Source of the DNA: Meandrina meandrites
Taxonomy: Eukaryota; Cnidaria; Anthozoa; Scleractinia; Meandrinidae
Reading direction: 5' to 3'
Assembly: GCA_963693305.1 (NCBI GenBank)
Contig: OY855903.1
Location: 24,084,455 to 24,148,454, forward strand
DNA: 64,000 nt
Below the pieces are notes generated by a model. It did not search any database, was not told the DNA's origin, and worked only from the letters and a program-made list of their open reading frames with translations. A program made the translations under genes and the position numbers. How positions within the stretch are numbered: position 1 is the first letter of the stretch; each line of letters opens with the position of its first letter. Below, piece after piece: positions 25,501 to 36,849 of the stretch.

Positions 25501-28500
25501 AAATGGTCACACGCACCTCCATAATGATTGCTGATGGACTACATCTGTTACTAAACTTTCCAGGTTTGGGTTGGGCCATGGCTGATGCCCCTGGCAGACC
25601 ACCAAAAAAATAAAAGTAATGAAAACATTTAAGAGCTACTTTGTGTTGAAAGAAAATAAATAGTGAAAATTTAAGTATTTCTTTCATAAGACACATTTGC
25701 TCTCATTGACAAAACTACTCCTAACACTGGGTGGGACATTACTAACTAATTATGGTCCAGCTTCTCTGAGTCTCTTGTACCTCAGTGGCAAAGTGTCTGG
25801 ATTGTGAACAGAAGATGATAGCTGGTTTTGACTCTTGTTGTGAGGACTGTGGATTTTTATCTGACAAGCCTGTGTATTGCTGACTGACTGATTAACATCA
25901 GACTGCAAAACAGTTTTATTTCTTGTGGATGTGCTTCATCTTTAAATGAGAGGTCTGGAGCCAATGTCAAAACGGAGAGTGAGACTGAGGAGAGACACCT
26001 CAGCTCACGAGACAGTTGGCTTTGAATCATCGATAAGGGATTGTTTTTTGATTTGAGAGAAAAACACAACTGTTTTGCAGTCTAGATTAACATCCTCTTA
26101 TTAACATCTATTTTCTATCCTTTATATAGAAAACAGAAAACTTATCATAAACATTGCTTGAGCAACAAAAACCACCACAATTATGAACTATACCTTCTTA
26201 CCTTCTTTGATATTTGAGGTAGCCACTGCATTGGGTGGGGCTTTAGACAGACCTGCATATCCACCCTTGATTGATAAAACATAAAAGGGATGGAAGATTA
26301 CACGCTTGCATGTGGAGATCTAGATACCTTGCCAAGGTTCGAATTTGATACTTGTAAGAAGACATTACATTATGTCTTTTAAATAGTGCCTAGGCTACAC
26401 TTACTTGTTCTAAAATGGGGAGGGGGGGGGGGGGGGCGGGAGCTCGAGAGAAGAGGAGGTGGGAGGGATACAGGAGGCAGGAAATAAGAGGGTGGGAGCG
26501 GGAGCCAGGAGGTAATAGAGATGGGACAAAGAGGTGTGAGCCACTACGGAAAGGGGCAGTGTCTGGGAGTAAGTGGTATGGGAAGTGGGAGGTTCAGACC
26601 CCCCTGCCCCCCAAATAAAAAAAAAATACAGTGAATGCCAGAGATCTTAAAGCAATGGAATTTAATGTCATGATCACTGACTGGTATATACTTTAATATA
26701 TAAACCAGTTAACTAAATGAGCAGACTGATAGCAGTTTTGGTTATTACTGGCTTTTGGTCCCTGGCAATGATTAGCTGTCTTAAAGTCAATTTTATTTTA
26801 AGACTTAAATACAGCTAAACAGGGAAATGGGTAGGTTAAACGGGAGGTAGCTGTACTTACCTTGGGTGGGTATTTGAATGGAGAGTCACCAAAATTAAAC
26901 AACAGCTCGGCATTCTGCAGAAAAGAAACTAGGTAAAGAATTTGCTGACTGGACATTATCTAGGAATGATCAAAGACTGCAGCTGGATACAAACAAGATG
27001 TGAAATGAAATCAAATTCTACAGTTAGACCCCACTAATTCGAACTCAGTTATTTCGAATTCCCTGTTATTTCAAACTGAAACGCATTTTCCTTGGACTTG
27101 CCCTTCAGTTATTTACTATCGCCTATTTTGAACTCCCGCTATTTCGAACTATTTTTTGTTTCCCTTGATGGTTGAAATGGCGGGGTTCAACTGGGTGTTA
27201 CGAAAACTAAGACCCTCGAAAACTAAGACCTAAGACCTAAGACCCATCTTAGTTTTCGTAATTACGAAAACTAAGACCCCCCAAATCTTAGTTTTCGTAA
27301 TTACGAAAACTAAGACCTAGCAAAAATTGATTTACTTTGCTCTTTTTAAGACTAGATACTACCATTCCGAAAACTACAAAATGTATGCGATTTATGAGCG
27401 AAAAGAAGTTCAGTTATAAAAGAAATGAGAGTTGAACTGTATGTCATGCAACCCTCGGGTTCTAAATCTACCTAAAAACAATCATATCAGTCTTGCCTGC
27501 AATGGGTCTATGTTCGGCATTTCTTTAGGCCTTCGGAGTGCATAAAAGTAGCCCAAAGTAGCGTTAAAATGATCGCCCACAATCGGCCCATATTGAGTTG
27601 ACTGAGTCGATCTATTCATGTTTTTGTTGTCGTTGTTTCTTTTTTTATGCGGCGCAAGTCTTCGTGTCTTTAAAAACACATTAATATTGATAAAAGAGCA
27701 TTTCTTTCCTTCTATGTTTCGTTTTTTTGGGGGGGTCTTAGTTTTCGTAATTACGAAAACTAAGATGGGTCTTAGGTCTTAGGTCTTAGTTTTCGTAACA
27801 CCCGGGTTCAACTGTAAATGAAAGATAAAAATATTTACCGGTATGTTAAATAATGTTTTACCTTTAACACAACTGCAGCAAAAAACGTGCTTCCCTGAAG
27901 ACTTGCATGAATGTCATATGCCTTGCCAAAATCCACTCCTGCAGCAATTTGTAAAATAAAAATAGCATGATTAAATTATATTTATTGCCCAAAGCCACAA
28001 AGCACTTGGGTGGTCTCAAAGTACAGATCTCACATTAGTTGTTGTGCTAGTGATTGAAAAGCTGGTGGTTTAGCATGACTAGGTAAGACAATGTTATCAC
28101 TGTTTGCATTGCTATGTGGTGATCAAAATCAAAACACCCGCGGAAACATTTCCAAGATTTCGGTCAATCAAAGTTTGAAGGGTTTTCTGACAACATTTCA
28201 GGTGAGTGATCATGAAAGTGAACTGGCCATAAATAAGTTTTATTCCACGACCAAAACTTCTTAACAGGCACAATTTTAACTCTTTTGTAGCTAAAGGGTT
28301 TTGTCTCACTAAACGGTCGGAATAAACACCATATGTTTGGCGAGTCATGGAACGTACTGTGACATTCAGTCTGGCACTGTCAGCTTTGTATAAAATTAAT
28401 TTTTAGTTAAGATATGTAAAACCATTTAGTTTCATTTGGTCTCCAAATGCAAAAGCCTTGAAATTTAAGGTAAAGTCTCGAAAAAATCTTAATAATGTCT

Positions 28501-31500
28501 TTGTTGTTCTGTAGTCTTCTGTCAGCATATCAGTTATTTATCACCGGTTAAACTTCATGGTCGCTCATACGAAACGTCATTTCAGACTTTGATCGCGTAT
28601 CAATGAAAACAGTGGTAAAGAAATGGGGTGGACATACAAACTGTCCATTCTAACGTCAAATTGTAAAATTAACATTGTAAAATTAACAAATTAAAATTAA
28701 CATTGTAAAATTGTGCAGACAAAAATGTAGGCATCATGCATGATCCTTACCATTTTTGCTAAATTTCACTGAGCCATTATCCAGATCAATGAAGCATCCG
28801 ATAGTGTCACTGATTCCAAATGGCTGCAGTAGGAAAATAAATTGAAAATGTCAGCTTGGCATCAATACTATTTTTAATAGCTAAGTCAGTATACAATGAG
28901 CTGGACACAGTATCTTTTACACACTACAAAGCGTCTTTAAACCAGAGGAGTCTTTTTTAGCTACCAATAACGGCTGCACAAATTAAGATGCATTGTTATA
29001 TTGTTATTGTAGAATTATCATCATTATAATGCTAGCATGAATCATGATCATTGTCAACCGACCAACCACCCACCCGACCGATCAACCAACTGACTGACCG
29101 GCCAACCCACCCACCCACCTGCCGACCGACCGTTCAGTCAGTCAGTCAACCAATTTTTCCTCCTTCCCTGTTTGTTCTCTTACTCACTCATTCATTTGAC
29201 TGTTTGTTAGTTCATTCATTTGTTCCTCCCTCCCTCCCTCCCTCCCTCCCCACTTTCCTTCCTAAAGGTTAAAGTGCTGACAGAAGACAGATGTACCTCT
29301 CCATAAGAATCAAACTGTCTTCCAAATGACTTCTTTCCAGTTCCACCAAATCCATAACCTTGCTTATCAGTTCCTGAAGGAAAGAGACACATACAAACAA
29401 CAAAGTCATAAAGTAATCTACAGCTTCTGTAGATCACACTTTCTAAGGTATTGATAATCGGCATTCAGAGGAACATGCATGTGAAAGCATTAAATAGGAA
29501 CATTAATCTGTTGGGGCCTAGTGACCAACATAATAAATAGGTGTCATTTATGTTGGCTGTCCAGCACTACTTGCCCGTCTTACCCATGTTTTCCTTCATT
29601 TTCATTTTTGCGTATTTCTTATTGTTAAACATGAAGCCTTCAGCTGGCTTTTAGTATTTAATGGTGTGTATATGTTGTGGTTTAATTTTCATCTTGGTTC
29701 GTTTTTCCTTTTCAAACCAGTTTGTTTTTTTTTTTCAAACCATTTATTCACTTTCTTTGAAACTTGTGAAAACTCAAATGGAACTTGGACAATTACTTGA
29801 GCAAATTTGAAATTTATTCAAAGTTGCAAGTTGCTTTGAGCAAACTGTCCATCAATATTGGAATATTGTGCCACAACATTGCAAAGTTCCATGTTAAAAC
29901 ACACAGTTTGACTTTAATCCTGTAGAGAAGCAGACTATAAAAGTTGAGCTCTGGCAGTCAGTTAAGGTAGCCCCATGCACTGTGTGGAATAAGGGGTAAT
30001 AACAAAGAATGTATTTTGGGTCACTCTATTCTGCATCCTTCTGTTATTAACACAAGGTACAATTTAAATTTCACGGAACCCTAAGGTGCCAGGGTTTTCC
30101 AGGATTTCTGAATTCTGATGATGATGATGATGATGATGATGAATAACTTTAGAACTGACCAAGATCTAGTGCTGCTAGGTCGGTGGACCATCCTACACGA
30201 CAAAGGCCTTCATCTGTTACAGTAGCTTCATAATAATACATTCCTGACAAAGGTAACACAACATTTATTGTTACACAGACCTGTTTCATTTAAAAAGCTC
30301 AAACTATAAAGTACTTTAATTTCTGGCTTAACTGTAGCCTTGTAATGGTACAGAATACCATAATAAAATTATTTCTTCTTCAAGCCAAAGCTTCTGAGGA
30401 GCACAAAGTTTGTTTAGTACTAGAAATATGTTCATTTGATAATTTATAACCATGTTGACTATTAATAATAAATTATACTTCCTTTAATGTAAACATGTAA
30501 GAAACACAGGGTCATTTATTGAATTAAAAATTGTCAACATGTAAAAAGAACTGTTTCCTTGATAATCAAAAGTGACGATCTTCACTGTCACACACCTTGT
30601 TTTACTCCTAGAGTTGAGCGGCATCCTTGCCACTTAAAATGGTTGCGACTCTGGCAGAGATAACCTTTTTCACCAATGGCTACAAAAATATCAGAAAGAA
30701 GGAATCAGAAACCATTCAATTCCTGACATATAAATTACTTTGTAAGACAAGCAAAGTTATTTGTCATATACACATACAGAACATGTAACATTATAAAAGT
30801 TACAACCAAATCCAGTTCTGTTATAACACACATTTTTATTGTGTCTGGAAACAGTGTATAAAATTCCTATTTTATTTTACCTTGTTTTTGTGAATACTCA
30901 CCAAAATCCTGATCTCTATCATACATGTTCATTTTGAAAGTCTTGGGTGCTATTAAAAAGGATGAAAATAGAAAGATCACCTGACTATAAGAATAACAAG
31001 TAAATTGACAGTATGCTATTGTCATTTGACAGAAAATAAATGACAGAAAACACTCCTAAAACTCTCACCAAGATTTACAATCTGACTAAATGATTTTGGC
31101 TGGCATTATAATTATTCATTTGCAATTCAATATAATTTAATTAAATGGAGACTTCACTTTAAACATTCATCATTAATGTGATCAAATCTATTTACTTCTC
31201 ATTATGGCAGGGGTGGCGTCAACAGAAATAGGTTGAATACAATATGTTTCTAGAACCTAGCCATGAGACCATGTCACCAGGAGAAGATATCAGGGCTCGA
31301 GACTAACTTTTTTGATGACTAGCCCAGTGGCTAGTGACAGCATTGATTTTACTAGCCAAAACCAATTTTTTACTAGCCAGAATTTTCAAGCTTTAGTGTA
31401 ACTAATAATTGGCAGACAACAGTTTCTCTCATTCGGCATCCAGATTCTCAACAGAAAACTTGGCTAACAGTAACAGGTATTCTTTGGTGTACACAGATGT

Positions 31501-34500
31501 AAAATGACCGTTAAGGCCCAGTAATACGAGCGATATTTTTGCTCAACTTGTCTCGCAACATTGTTGCATTGCAAGTTGAACGAGTTGTTGCCCGTATTAC
31601 TACCGTGTGCGCAACTTGTCTCGCAACAAATTTCGGTGTTGCAAGTTGAAAAAAATTGTTGCAAAAAGTAGAACTCGGTCCTACTTTGTGCAACACGTTG
31701 GTGCAACTTGCAACACTGAAATTTGTTGCGAGACAAGTTGAGCACGCGGTAGTAACACGGGCAACAACTCGTTCAACTTGCAATGCAACAATGTTGCAAG
31801 ACAAGTTGAAAAAAGTGTTGCCCGTATTACCGGGCCTTTAGACATCACCAGAGACAAAATCCATTGACATACGTGACATAAGTTTATTCAAAGGTTTGCA
31901 ATGCATTATAAGGCGATTTTCAAATGTGGCTCTTATTAGCTATTTTATGAGCTGAAAGAAACTTTGTTTCTGTATTTTGGCCCGTATTTCTCATGGTAAA
32001 AGCAAAACAAAACAAGAGAAATTGTCTTCTTAACTTTACTTAATGTGTGACTGATTTTATGGAGAAGTTAGAACGAAAAAGCGGATTTCCCGGATGAACG
32101 ATCGGATAGTTTTATATCCTGGTTATGATCGAAGCTCTGTCACTCAATTTCCATTAAGTGCTTCCCTTCTCCATGTACTAAGACACCTGAAATTTAACTA
32201 GCCAAAATGGCTAGTAAAAGCCCAAAACCTACTAGCCAAAATAAAACTTTTAGTAGTCTGTGGCTAGTTGGCTACCGTTAGTGTCGAGCCCTGGATATAT
32301 GACAAGAGTTTCAGATCACATGAATAGGGGACAATCTCAACACAAGATGAACACCAAGCACAAAGCTCATACCAACTGGGGCAGCAGCTGAAGGACGGGA
32401 ACTCTTACGGCCACTTTGAGCATCTCTTACTGTTTCATGTACGATCTGAATCACTGGCAAAGAAAATGCCTGAAACAGAATCACAGAAACATTTCAGAAT
32501 CAATCAATCTTAAGCTATTTATACTGAATGATACTTTTTTAGTGCTACCCACTGTAGGTGCATGGAGGAACAACTTATGGATGTTTATGCTAATTGTTTG
32601 CGTACATCCTCACTGTGCCGGAATTCATGTTGCAACATCACGCCATGTCATGGATCGAGTGCATGTTGAGAAAACCTTTAAAACACACTATAGGGCTGGA
32701 ACCATTGAATTAACTTGGATTGTAGTTTCGCTCTCTTTAATGGTTGGTGACGCCTACTTTTGCTCACCATGACTTCTCGTAGCTCAGTGCATAGAGCACA
32801 CACCCGCCCCCTCAAAGAGCCTCAAAAGAGTCATTCGTATATTTCAATAGCCTTTATTTCTAAATTATAATGTGTTTCGCCTTCATACACTGTAGCTAAA
32901 GAAGGCATTAAAACCAAATTTATTGCAAAAGAAACAACCAAGCTTCATACCCCAGTCTTTCCACTTCCAGTCTCAGCTGCCTACGAAGAAATTAGACCAA
33001 ATAAATAGCTGTAACTAACAAGACTTTTCATTTAATGCTCATAATAAATTCAATTGTTTCCCCAACAGTTTGCTAGGATCATTTATTTTATACTCTGCTG
33101 TAGCACTTGTTTACTGTGCTGCACTTAAGGTTGTGGGAGGCACTGTGGCCTAATGGTTAGTGCGCTGGACTCCGGATTGGGAGATCTGGGTTTGAGCCCT
33201 GGCTGGGGTCATTGTATTGTGTTCTTGTGCAAGACACTTCACTCTCATAGTGCTTCTCTCCATCCAGGTATATAAATGGGTACTGGCAAATTTACTGCTG
33301 GGGGTAACCCTGCGATGGACTAGCATCCCATCCAGGGAGGATAGAAATACTCCTGGTTGCTTCATGCTATGGAAACCGGGATAAGCTTCGGCCTGATGGA
33401 CCACTAGGCTCATATGCAGACTTAACTTAAGGTTGGAGAGCTGGAGTTTAAACACAGTCACCACAGTTACTGTAATACAGATGTTGGGTGACATAATGCA
33501 TCTCTCAGTGCCTTTCTTCTAGTAGAACTCTAGGTACTATGAGAGAGGACTCTGGTCAAACACTCAACCTGGCTTCCAACTAGGGATTGATGAATTATGC
33601 TCCAAAAATTGAGTATTACACTCCTTGGCATCAGCATCAGAAACAGGCTGTTATGCTCCAAGTATGCTTGACAGCAACTGTTATCAGTAGACTTCCGATT
33701 TCTCAAACCTCCAGGGAAACGAAAATTACTTTGCGGAATCAGGGTTAAAATAATTACAGAGAAGTACCACCCAAGGGAAAGGAACATTGGTTTGAGTTTT
33801 GAGGCACAGAGGGTTTGAGAAATCGATATTCTACTTTATAACCCTTGTAAATTATTATGCTGGTAAGAAAATTGCTCCCCAACCCACACTCCCTCCAAAA
33901 TGGCTTCCATACCCCATCTGAAGAAAAATACCGGTACTCACTTCTGTAGCAAACAAAAAATATTTTTCCAACAGCTACATCTAATAATAAAATTATTTAT
34001 AATATTTTGCACATTTTTTGACTTTCTGATGAAATGCCACCACGTAGATAAAGACCTCAAATAAAGACCTCAATAACATACCTCAAAATGTATGTTATTG
34101 GCCTTTCTGTTGAAATGCCACATCTATGCTTGATCCAAAAGAGTGCAATTTTGTAACTCAAAATGTCCATTTTTGGCCTTTCTGTATAAATGCCACCACC
34201 TAGATTAATCATAATTTACACTCCAGATCCATAACACAGTGCCAGTTTGTATCTCAAACCTACATTTCTTCCGTTTTTGGTGAAATGCCACCGCATAGAT
34301 TTTGCCGAATTTCCACTCCATTTCCACAAAAAGGGGCATGTTTGTGACTATAATTCATTTTAGCCTTTCTAGTGAAATGCCACCATGTAGATTAAGCTGA
34401 ACTTTCACTCACGATCGACAAAAAAGTGCAAGATTGTAACTCAAAATGTACATTTTTGGACTTTCTGATGAAATGCCACCAAGTAGATTAATCCTAATTT

Positions 34501-36731
34501 ACACTCCAGATCAATTACACAGTGCCAGTTTGTATAAGCAGGCAAAACCACAAAGTCATAAAAGCTTTAACGTCTACTGTACCAAACCATCAGTTCTATT
34601 TTTAAATTTTAATGTTAAAATTTACTTCACAGTCGGGCTATTATGCCATAAAATCAGACTATTATGCTAACATTATGCCTGATGCCCCAACCACACTCTA
34701 TTATAATGTATGGTCCAAATTATGCCAGAATCTGTCAACCCCTACTCCCAAATTCAAGCGCAGTGCAGTAAACAAAAAGACCACTGCACTTCCATGAAAA
34801 CCCAAGGGATTAATCTAATCAGAAGTGAAATCAGTTGAACAGAATGGTAATTATAAATAGAATAATTCATACCATGAGCACATCTCCACCCCCCAGGATC
34901 AGTGGAATGGCTTCAGCTTGTACATCTGTTGGGAGACTTAATGGAGAAGAACATGTTTAATTAACATTGACAAAGACAGGAAAATCAGACACAACCCTTT
35001 CTCTAAACCAGATTACCCCTTGCAGTATTGAAAGTCTTTGTCTTTGTTACTATGCTTGTGATTAAGATGGCTTAATTTATGACTGAAAAACAAATTTACC
35101 AGAGGAAAATTGTCAAAAATGAACGACAAAGGAAATGAGAATTGGACATTAAGGTTTAAAAGATAATTAATCTGAAACAGGATTGAACACTTGAAAGTTA
35201 TAAACTTTTCAGTGTACATCAAGTCCCCTCTCTCCACTTACGGCCATCACATGTATTAAATGCCATATATCTTAATTTGAAAACGAAGAGATAAAATTAT
35301 CTTCTAGGTTGCAATGAACATTTTGATATTAAAGATTGTGCAAACCATTACTAAAATACAGCTTAAATAATTGACAACTTTTTGGATACTCACAGCCAAT
35401 CCATGCCCTCAACCGCTTTGCAAATTTCAGGCAGTAAGCCAAACTCTTAACATAAAAAACACAGAAATAAATTTATTAATAATGAATTATTTCATGAAGT
35501 CTACATCCATTACAATTCAGTCTCCTGTATAAAAAAAAAAAAGAAAAAAAAAAAAAAGAATGGCTGGTGACATCATATCCATTGCTATGGTAACTCTGAT
35601 TTTGATAAAACTTATCTCATCTTAAACCTTTTATTTTTCTCCATTGCAGCTGCACTGATCAATTTTTCAGTTGGATCGTTCATTTACATGGTGGCATACA
35701 AATTGCCCAAAGTTGAAAGGTATTACTGGCTTGCAACTGACGTCACTGACAGCAGCCATGTTGGTGGACAAGAACAAAGTGTATTCCTCCGGTGGGAACT
35801 TAACTTTTTTATCATGCAAATTCTGCAAAAAAGTTTTTTATTGTTTTGTCCACAAACATGGCCGCCTTGTCACGGGTTGCACAGGTTGTATGTATGTAAG
35901 CGATCAATTGTCACTGAAAAACCTGATCAAGCCACCTTTAGTTTTTTCCTTGGGCCCAAAACAATTAAAGAAAGCTCCTTTTTGATGAGTATACCAGGGA
36001 AAACATAAGAGGCTGAAGGCGTTTGTTACACAAGACCCTGGAGTGACACTGTACCCCTGGCCCCAGCTTAGGGTCCAATGCAGTTTGGGACGTCCAAGCA
36101 TCTTAAATTCGTAATGCCATGTAATACGGGGGTGATAGCTCTAAACACATTCTGTTTGAGCAGAACCATTATTTTGTACTAAAAGTCATCCTGAAAATCT
36201 GTAATATTGTACCAAATTTTTGGGAGACATTCCCAAAAAATCTCAAACTTCCCGAATTTTAACTTCATTACTTTGTGTCTCCCGGAAAATTTCCCAAGTC
36301 TCCGATTCCCGGCGAAAACTTCAGATTCCTGGAAGAATTTTGTTTTTCTCACGAAAGAGCCCTTCTTAGAGTTGACACCCCTCATATCTAATGCATTTTC
36401 AAAAATTTCCTGCCAGCCGTTATCCCGCGACAAAGCAGCAAATCGAATCAATTTTCTAGCAACAATAACAGGGTTTCTAACCACCAGCAATCCGAGAACT
36501 AAATGGGGATTTTTCGTGTGTTTATAATAAGCTTAACTTATAACTACACGTGTTCAACAAACATTTAAAGTAAAAAACATCCCGGAAATTTGGGCTACAA
36601 AGGAAACCAGAATGGTGACGATGACAACGTGATTCAATTTCTTGGGTCTAAAGGCATTGAATAACCTAAGAAAATAGCTTAAAATAACCTGAAATCTCTT
36701 TGAGGGACTCACCTGAGAAGTGACCCGCCAT
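16534..36731 (-). CDS. DDX1: ATP-dependent RNA helicase DDX1
   Basis: Exons (minus strand): 36713-36731, 35394-35445, 34873-34936, 32951-32980, 32373-32469, 30902-30949, 30596-30679, 30160-30243, 29297-29373, 28751-28823, 27862-27938, 26861-26914, 26202-26265, 25517-25590, 24997-25020, 24841-24893, 24654-24714, 23933-24004, 23794-23820, 23155-23244, 22928-22978, 22512-22586, 21991-22050, 21002-21053, 20770-20916, 20054-20145, 19121-19193, 18708-18780, 18107-18149, 17462-17557, 17225-17345, 16534-16673. Phases join to 748 codons (human about 740). Motif [11 protein letters not shown] (46-55) is followed by the inserted SPRY domain (about 104-245, [11 protein letters not shown]) that marks DDX1. 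Further motifs: PSRELAQQ (300-307), TPGK (352), DEAD (376-379), SAT (413-415), [15 protein letters not shown] (577-585), [11 protein letters not shown] (606-616). All helicase motifs look intact. The family acts in RNA unwinding, 3'-end and tRNA-ligase-complex work. Start context AAAATGG is strong. Intron 17 has a GC donor; all others are GT-AG. Three exons are only 24-30 bp. Confidence 0.97.
18411..18516. mobile_element. ~106-bp MITE hairpin in DDX1 intron 28
   Basis: GTTGTTCGAAGAGTGAATAA at the left pairs with TTATCCATACTTTGAACAAC at the right, and CACCAGATAAATCACT pairs with AGTGATTTATCCGGTG in the middle. The whole element can fold into one hairpin. Confidence 0.65.
19709..19836 (-). mobile_element. 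Internally deleted SINE copy, minus strand
   Basis: In reverse orientation the sequence shows a tRNA-like head (GGTGGCCTACTGGTTAATGC; box B-like GATTTGAGCCC) joined to the 3' phrase GACTAGCATCCCATCC. The middle portion seen in the full copy at 33134-33424 is missing. It lies in DDX1 intron 26. Confidence 0.6.
20235..20570. repeat. Degenerate array of GCGCGGGAAAACGTGCAAAC-like units
   Basis: A core of the form (G)CGCGGGAAAACGTG recurs about every 30-40 bp with substitutions, in DDX1 intron 25. Clear copies lie near 20255, 20380, 20415, 20490, 20515 and 20548. At least three contain GCGGGAAAA, which matches the E2F-type consensus. The array is too diverged for exact unit boundaries. Confidence 0.55.
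25899..26084. mobile_element. 186-bp MITE with 9-bp duplication (MULE-like)
   Basis: The ends CAGACTGCAAAACAGTT and AACTGTTTTGCAGTCTA are inverted repeats. They are flanked by GATTAACAT at 25890-25898 and 26085-26093. A 9-bp duplication is typical of Mutator-like elements. It lies in DDX1 intron 13. Confidence 0.75.
27021..27814. mobile_element. Pogo/Tigger-like MITE (TA duplication) split by a later insertion
   Basis: The left end CAGTTAGACCCC and right end GGGGTTCAACTG form the inverted repeat, flanked by TA at 27019-27020 and 27815-27816. The interior near the left has AATTCGAAC/TTTCGAAC phrases. The right terminal repeat is interrupted by the element at 27193-27803, which duplicated GGGTTCAACT on insertion. 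Without that insertion the element would be about 180 bp. It lies in DDX1 intron 11. Confidence 0.7.
27193..27803. mobile_element. 611-bp MITE with 10-bp duplication (Mutator-like)
   Basis: The termini GGGTGTTACGAAAACTAAGA and their complement are flanked by GGGTTCAACT at 27183-27192 and 27804-27813. Subterminal regions carry repeated GTTTTCGTAATTACGAAAAC palindromes joined by ACCTAAG repeats. The target lies inside the terminal repeat of the element at 27021-27814. Confidence 0.8.
29055..29252. repeat. Cryptic tetranucleotide-rich tract in DDX1 intron 9
   Basis: Runs of CCGA, CCAC, CAGT, CATT and CCCT tetranucleotides follow one another, ending in (CCCT)n next to exon 9. The tract finishes about 45 bp from the exon boundary. 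Open frames across it are compositional. Confidence 0.7.
30113..30141. repeat. (GAT)n microsatellite
   Basis: About nine GAT/ATG triplets lie about 20 bp past the donor of DDX1 exon 8, in intron 8. Confidence 0.8.
31291..32293. mobile_element. 1-kb TIR element with GATAT duplication, containing a nested MITE
   Basis: The left end CAGGGCTCGAGACTAAC and right end GTTAGTGTCGAGCCCTG are inverted repeats, flanked by GATAT at 31286-31290 and 32294-32298. ACTAGCCAAAA motifs are repeated in opposite orientation just inside both ends. The element carries a second element at 31514-31837. It lies in DDX1 intron 5. The superfamily (hAT-like with a short duplication) is inferred only from the CAGGG terminus. 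Confidence 0.75.
31514..31837. mobile_element. 324-bp palindromic MITE with TTA duplication (PIF/Harbinger-type)
   Basis: AGGCCCAGTAATACG at the left pairs with CGTATTACCGGGCCT at the right. It is flanked by TTA at 31511-31513 and 31838-31840. CAACTTGTCTCGCAACA occurs several times in each arm, so almost the whole element is palindromic. Confidence 0.8.
33134..33424 (+). mobile_element. Full-length tRNA-derived SINE with 11-bp duplication
   Basis: The head has box A-like TAATGGTTAGTGCGC and box B-like GGGTTTGAGCCC, as in a tRNA gene. A unique body follows, then the 3' end GGACTAGCATCCCATCCAGG...AAACCGGGATAAGCTTCGGC. The insertion is flanked by ACTTAAGGTTG at 33123-33133 and 33425-33435, the mark of LINE-driven retroposition. 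It lies in DDX1 intron 3. At least five other copies or fragments of the family occur in this window. Confidence 0.85.
34020..34530. repeat. Diverged tandem repeat, unit about 90 bp
   Basis: The phrase TTTCTG(A)TGAAATGCCACCA.GTAGATTAA recurs about six times between 34020 and 34530. It is interleaved with CTCAAAATGTACATTTTTGG and CACTCCAGATC.ATAACACAG phrases. Copies differ by 15-30%, so this is an old array. It lies in DDX1 intron 3. Confidence 0.7.
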
Positions 36732-36845
36732 TTTGAATTAAGCACCGACGCACAAGAGGAACTGGAAATAGTAGTGCCAGTCTCTCTGTTTACAAGTGAC
36801 GCCTGACACTTTTCTATTTCAGACTGGAACAGCGATGATGGTGCA
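36732..36845. promoter_or_regulatory. Shared DDX1/SIRT5 upstream region
   Basis: Only 114 bp separate the DDX1 start codon (minus, 36731) from the SIRT5 start codon (plus, 36846). This gap must hold both 5' leaders and at least part of a bidirectional promoter. No TATA box is obvious. A sequence like a 3' splice site (TTTTCTATTTCAG, ending 36822) lies just before the SIRT5 ATG. SIRT5 may therefore have an upstream non-coding exon lying inside or beyond the DDX1 5' end. Confidence 0.6.
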
Positions 36846-36849
36846 ATGA
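36835..36849 (+). promoter_or_regulatory. uORF overlapping the SIRT5 start codon (ATGA)
   Basis: A five-codon frame (ATG ATG GTG CAA TGA) begins 11 bases before the SIRT5 ATG. Its stop overlaps that ATG as ATGA. Termination here could allow reinitiation at SIRT5 codon 1 or favour scanning to the next strong ATG at codon 23. Confidence 0.55.

Noticed and set aside
32768..32830. tRNA-like GTAGCTCAGTGCATAGAGC
   Set aside because: There is a box A-like stretch but no box B or acceptor stem pairing.
33134..33424. Functional tRNA gene
   Set aside because: Box A and box B-like motifs are present, but the sequence does not close a cloverleaf and is followed by a SINE body with an 11-bp duplication.
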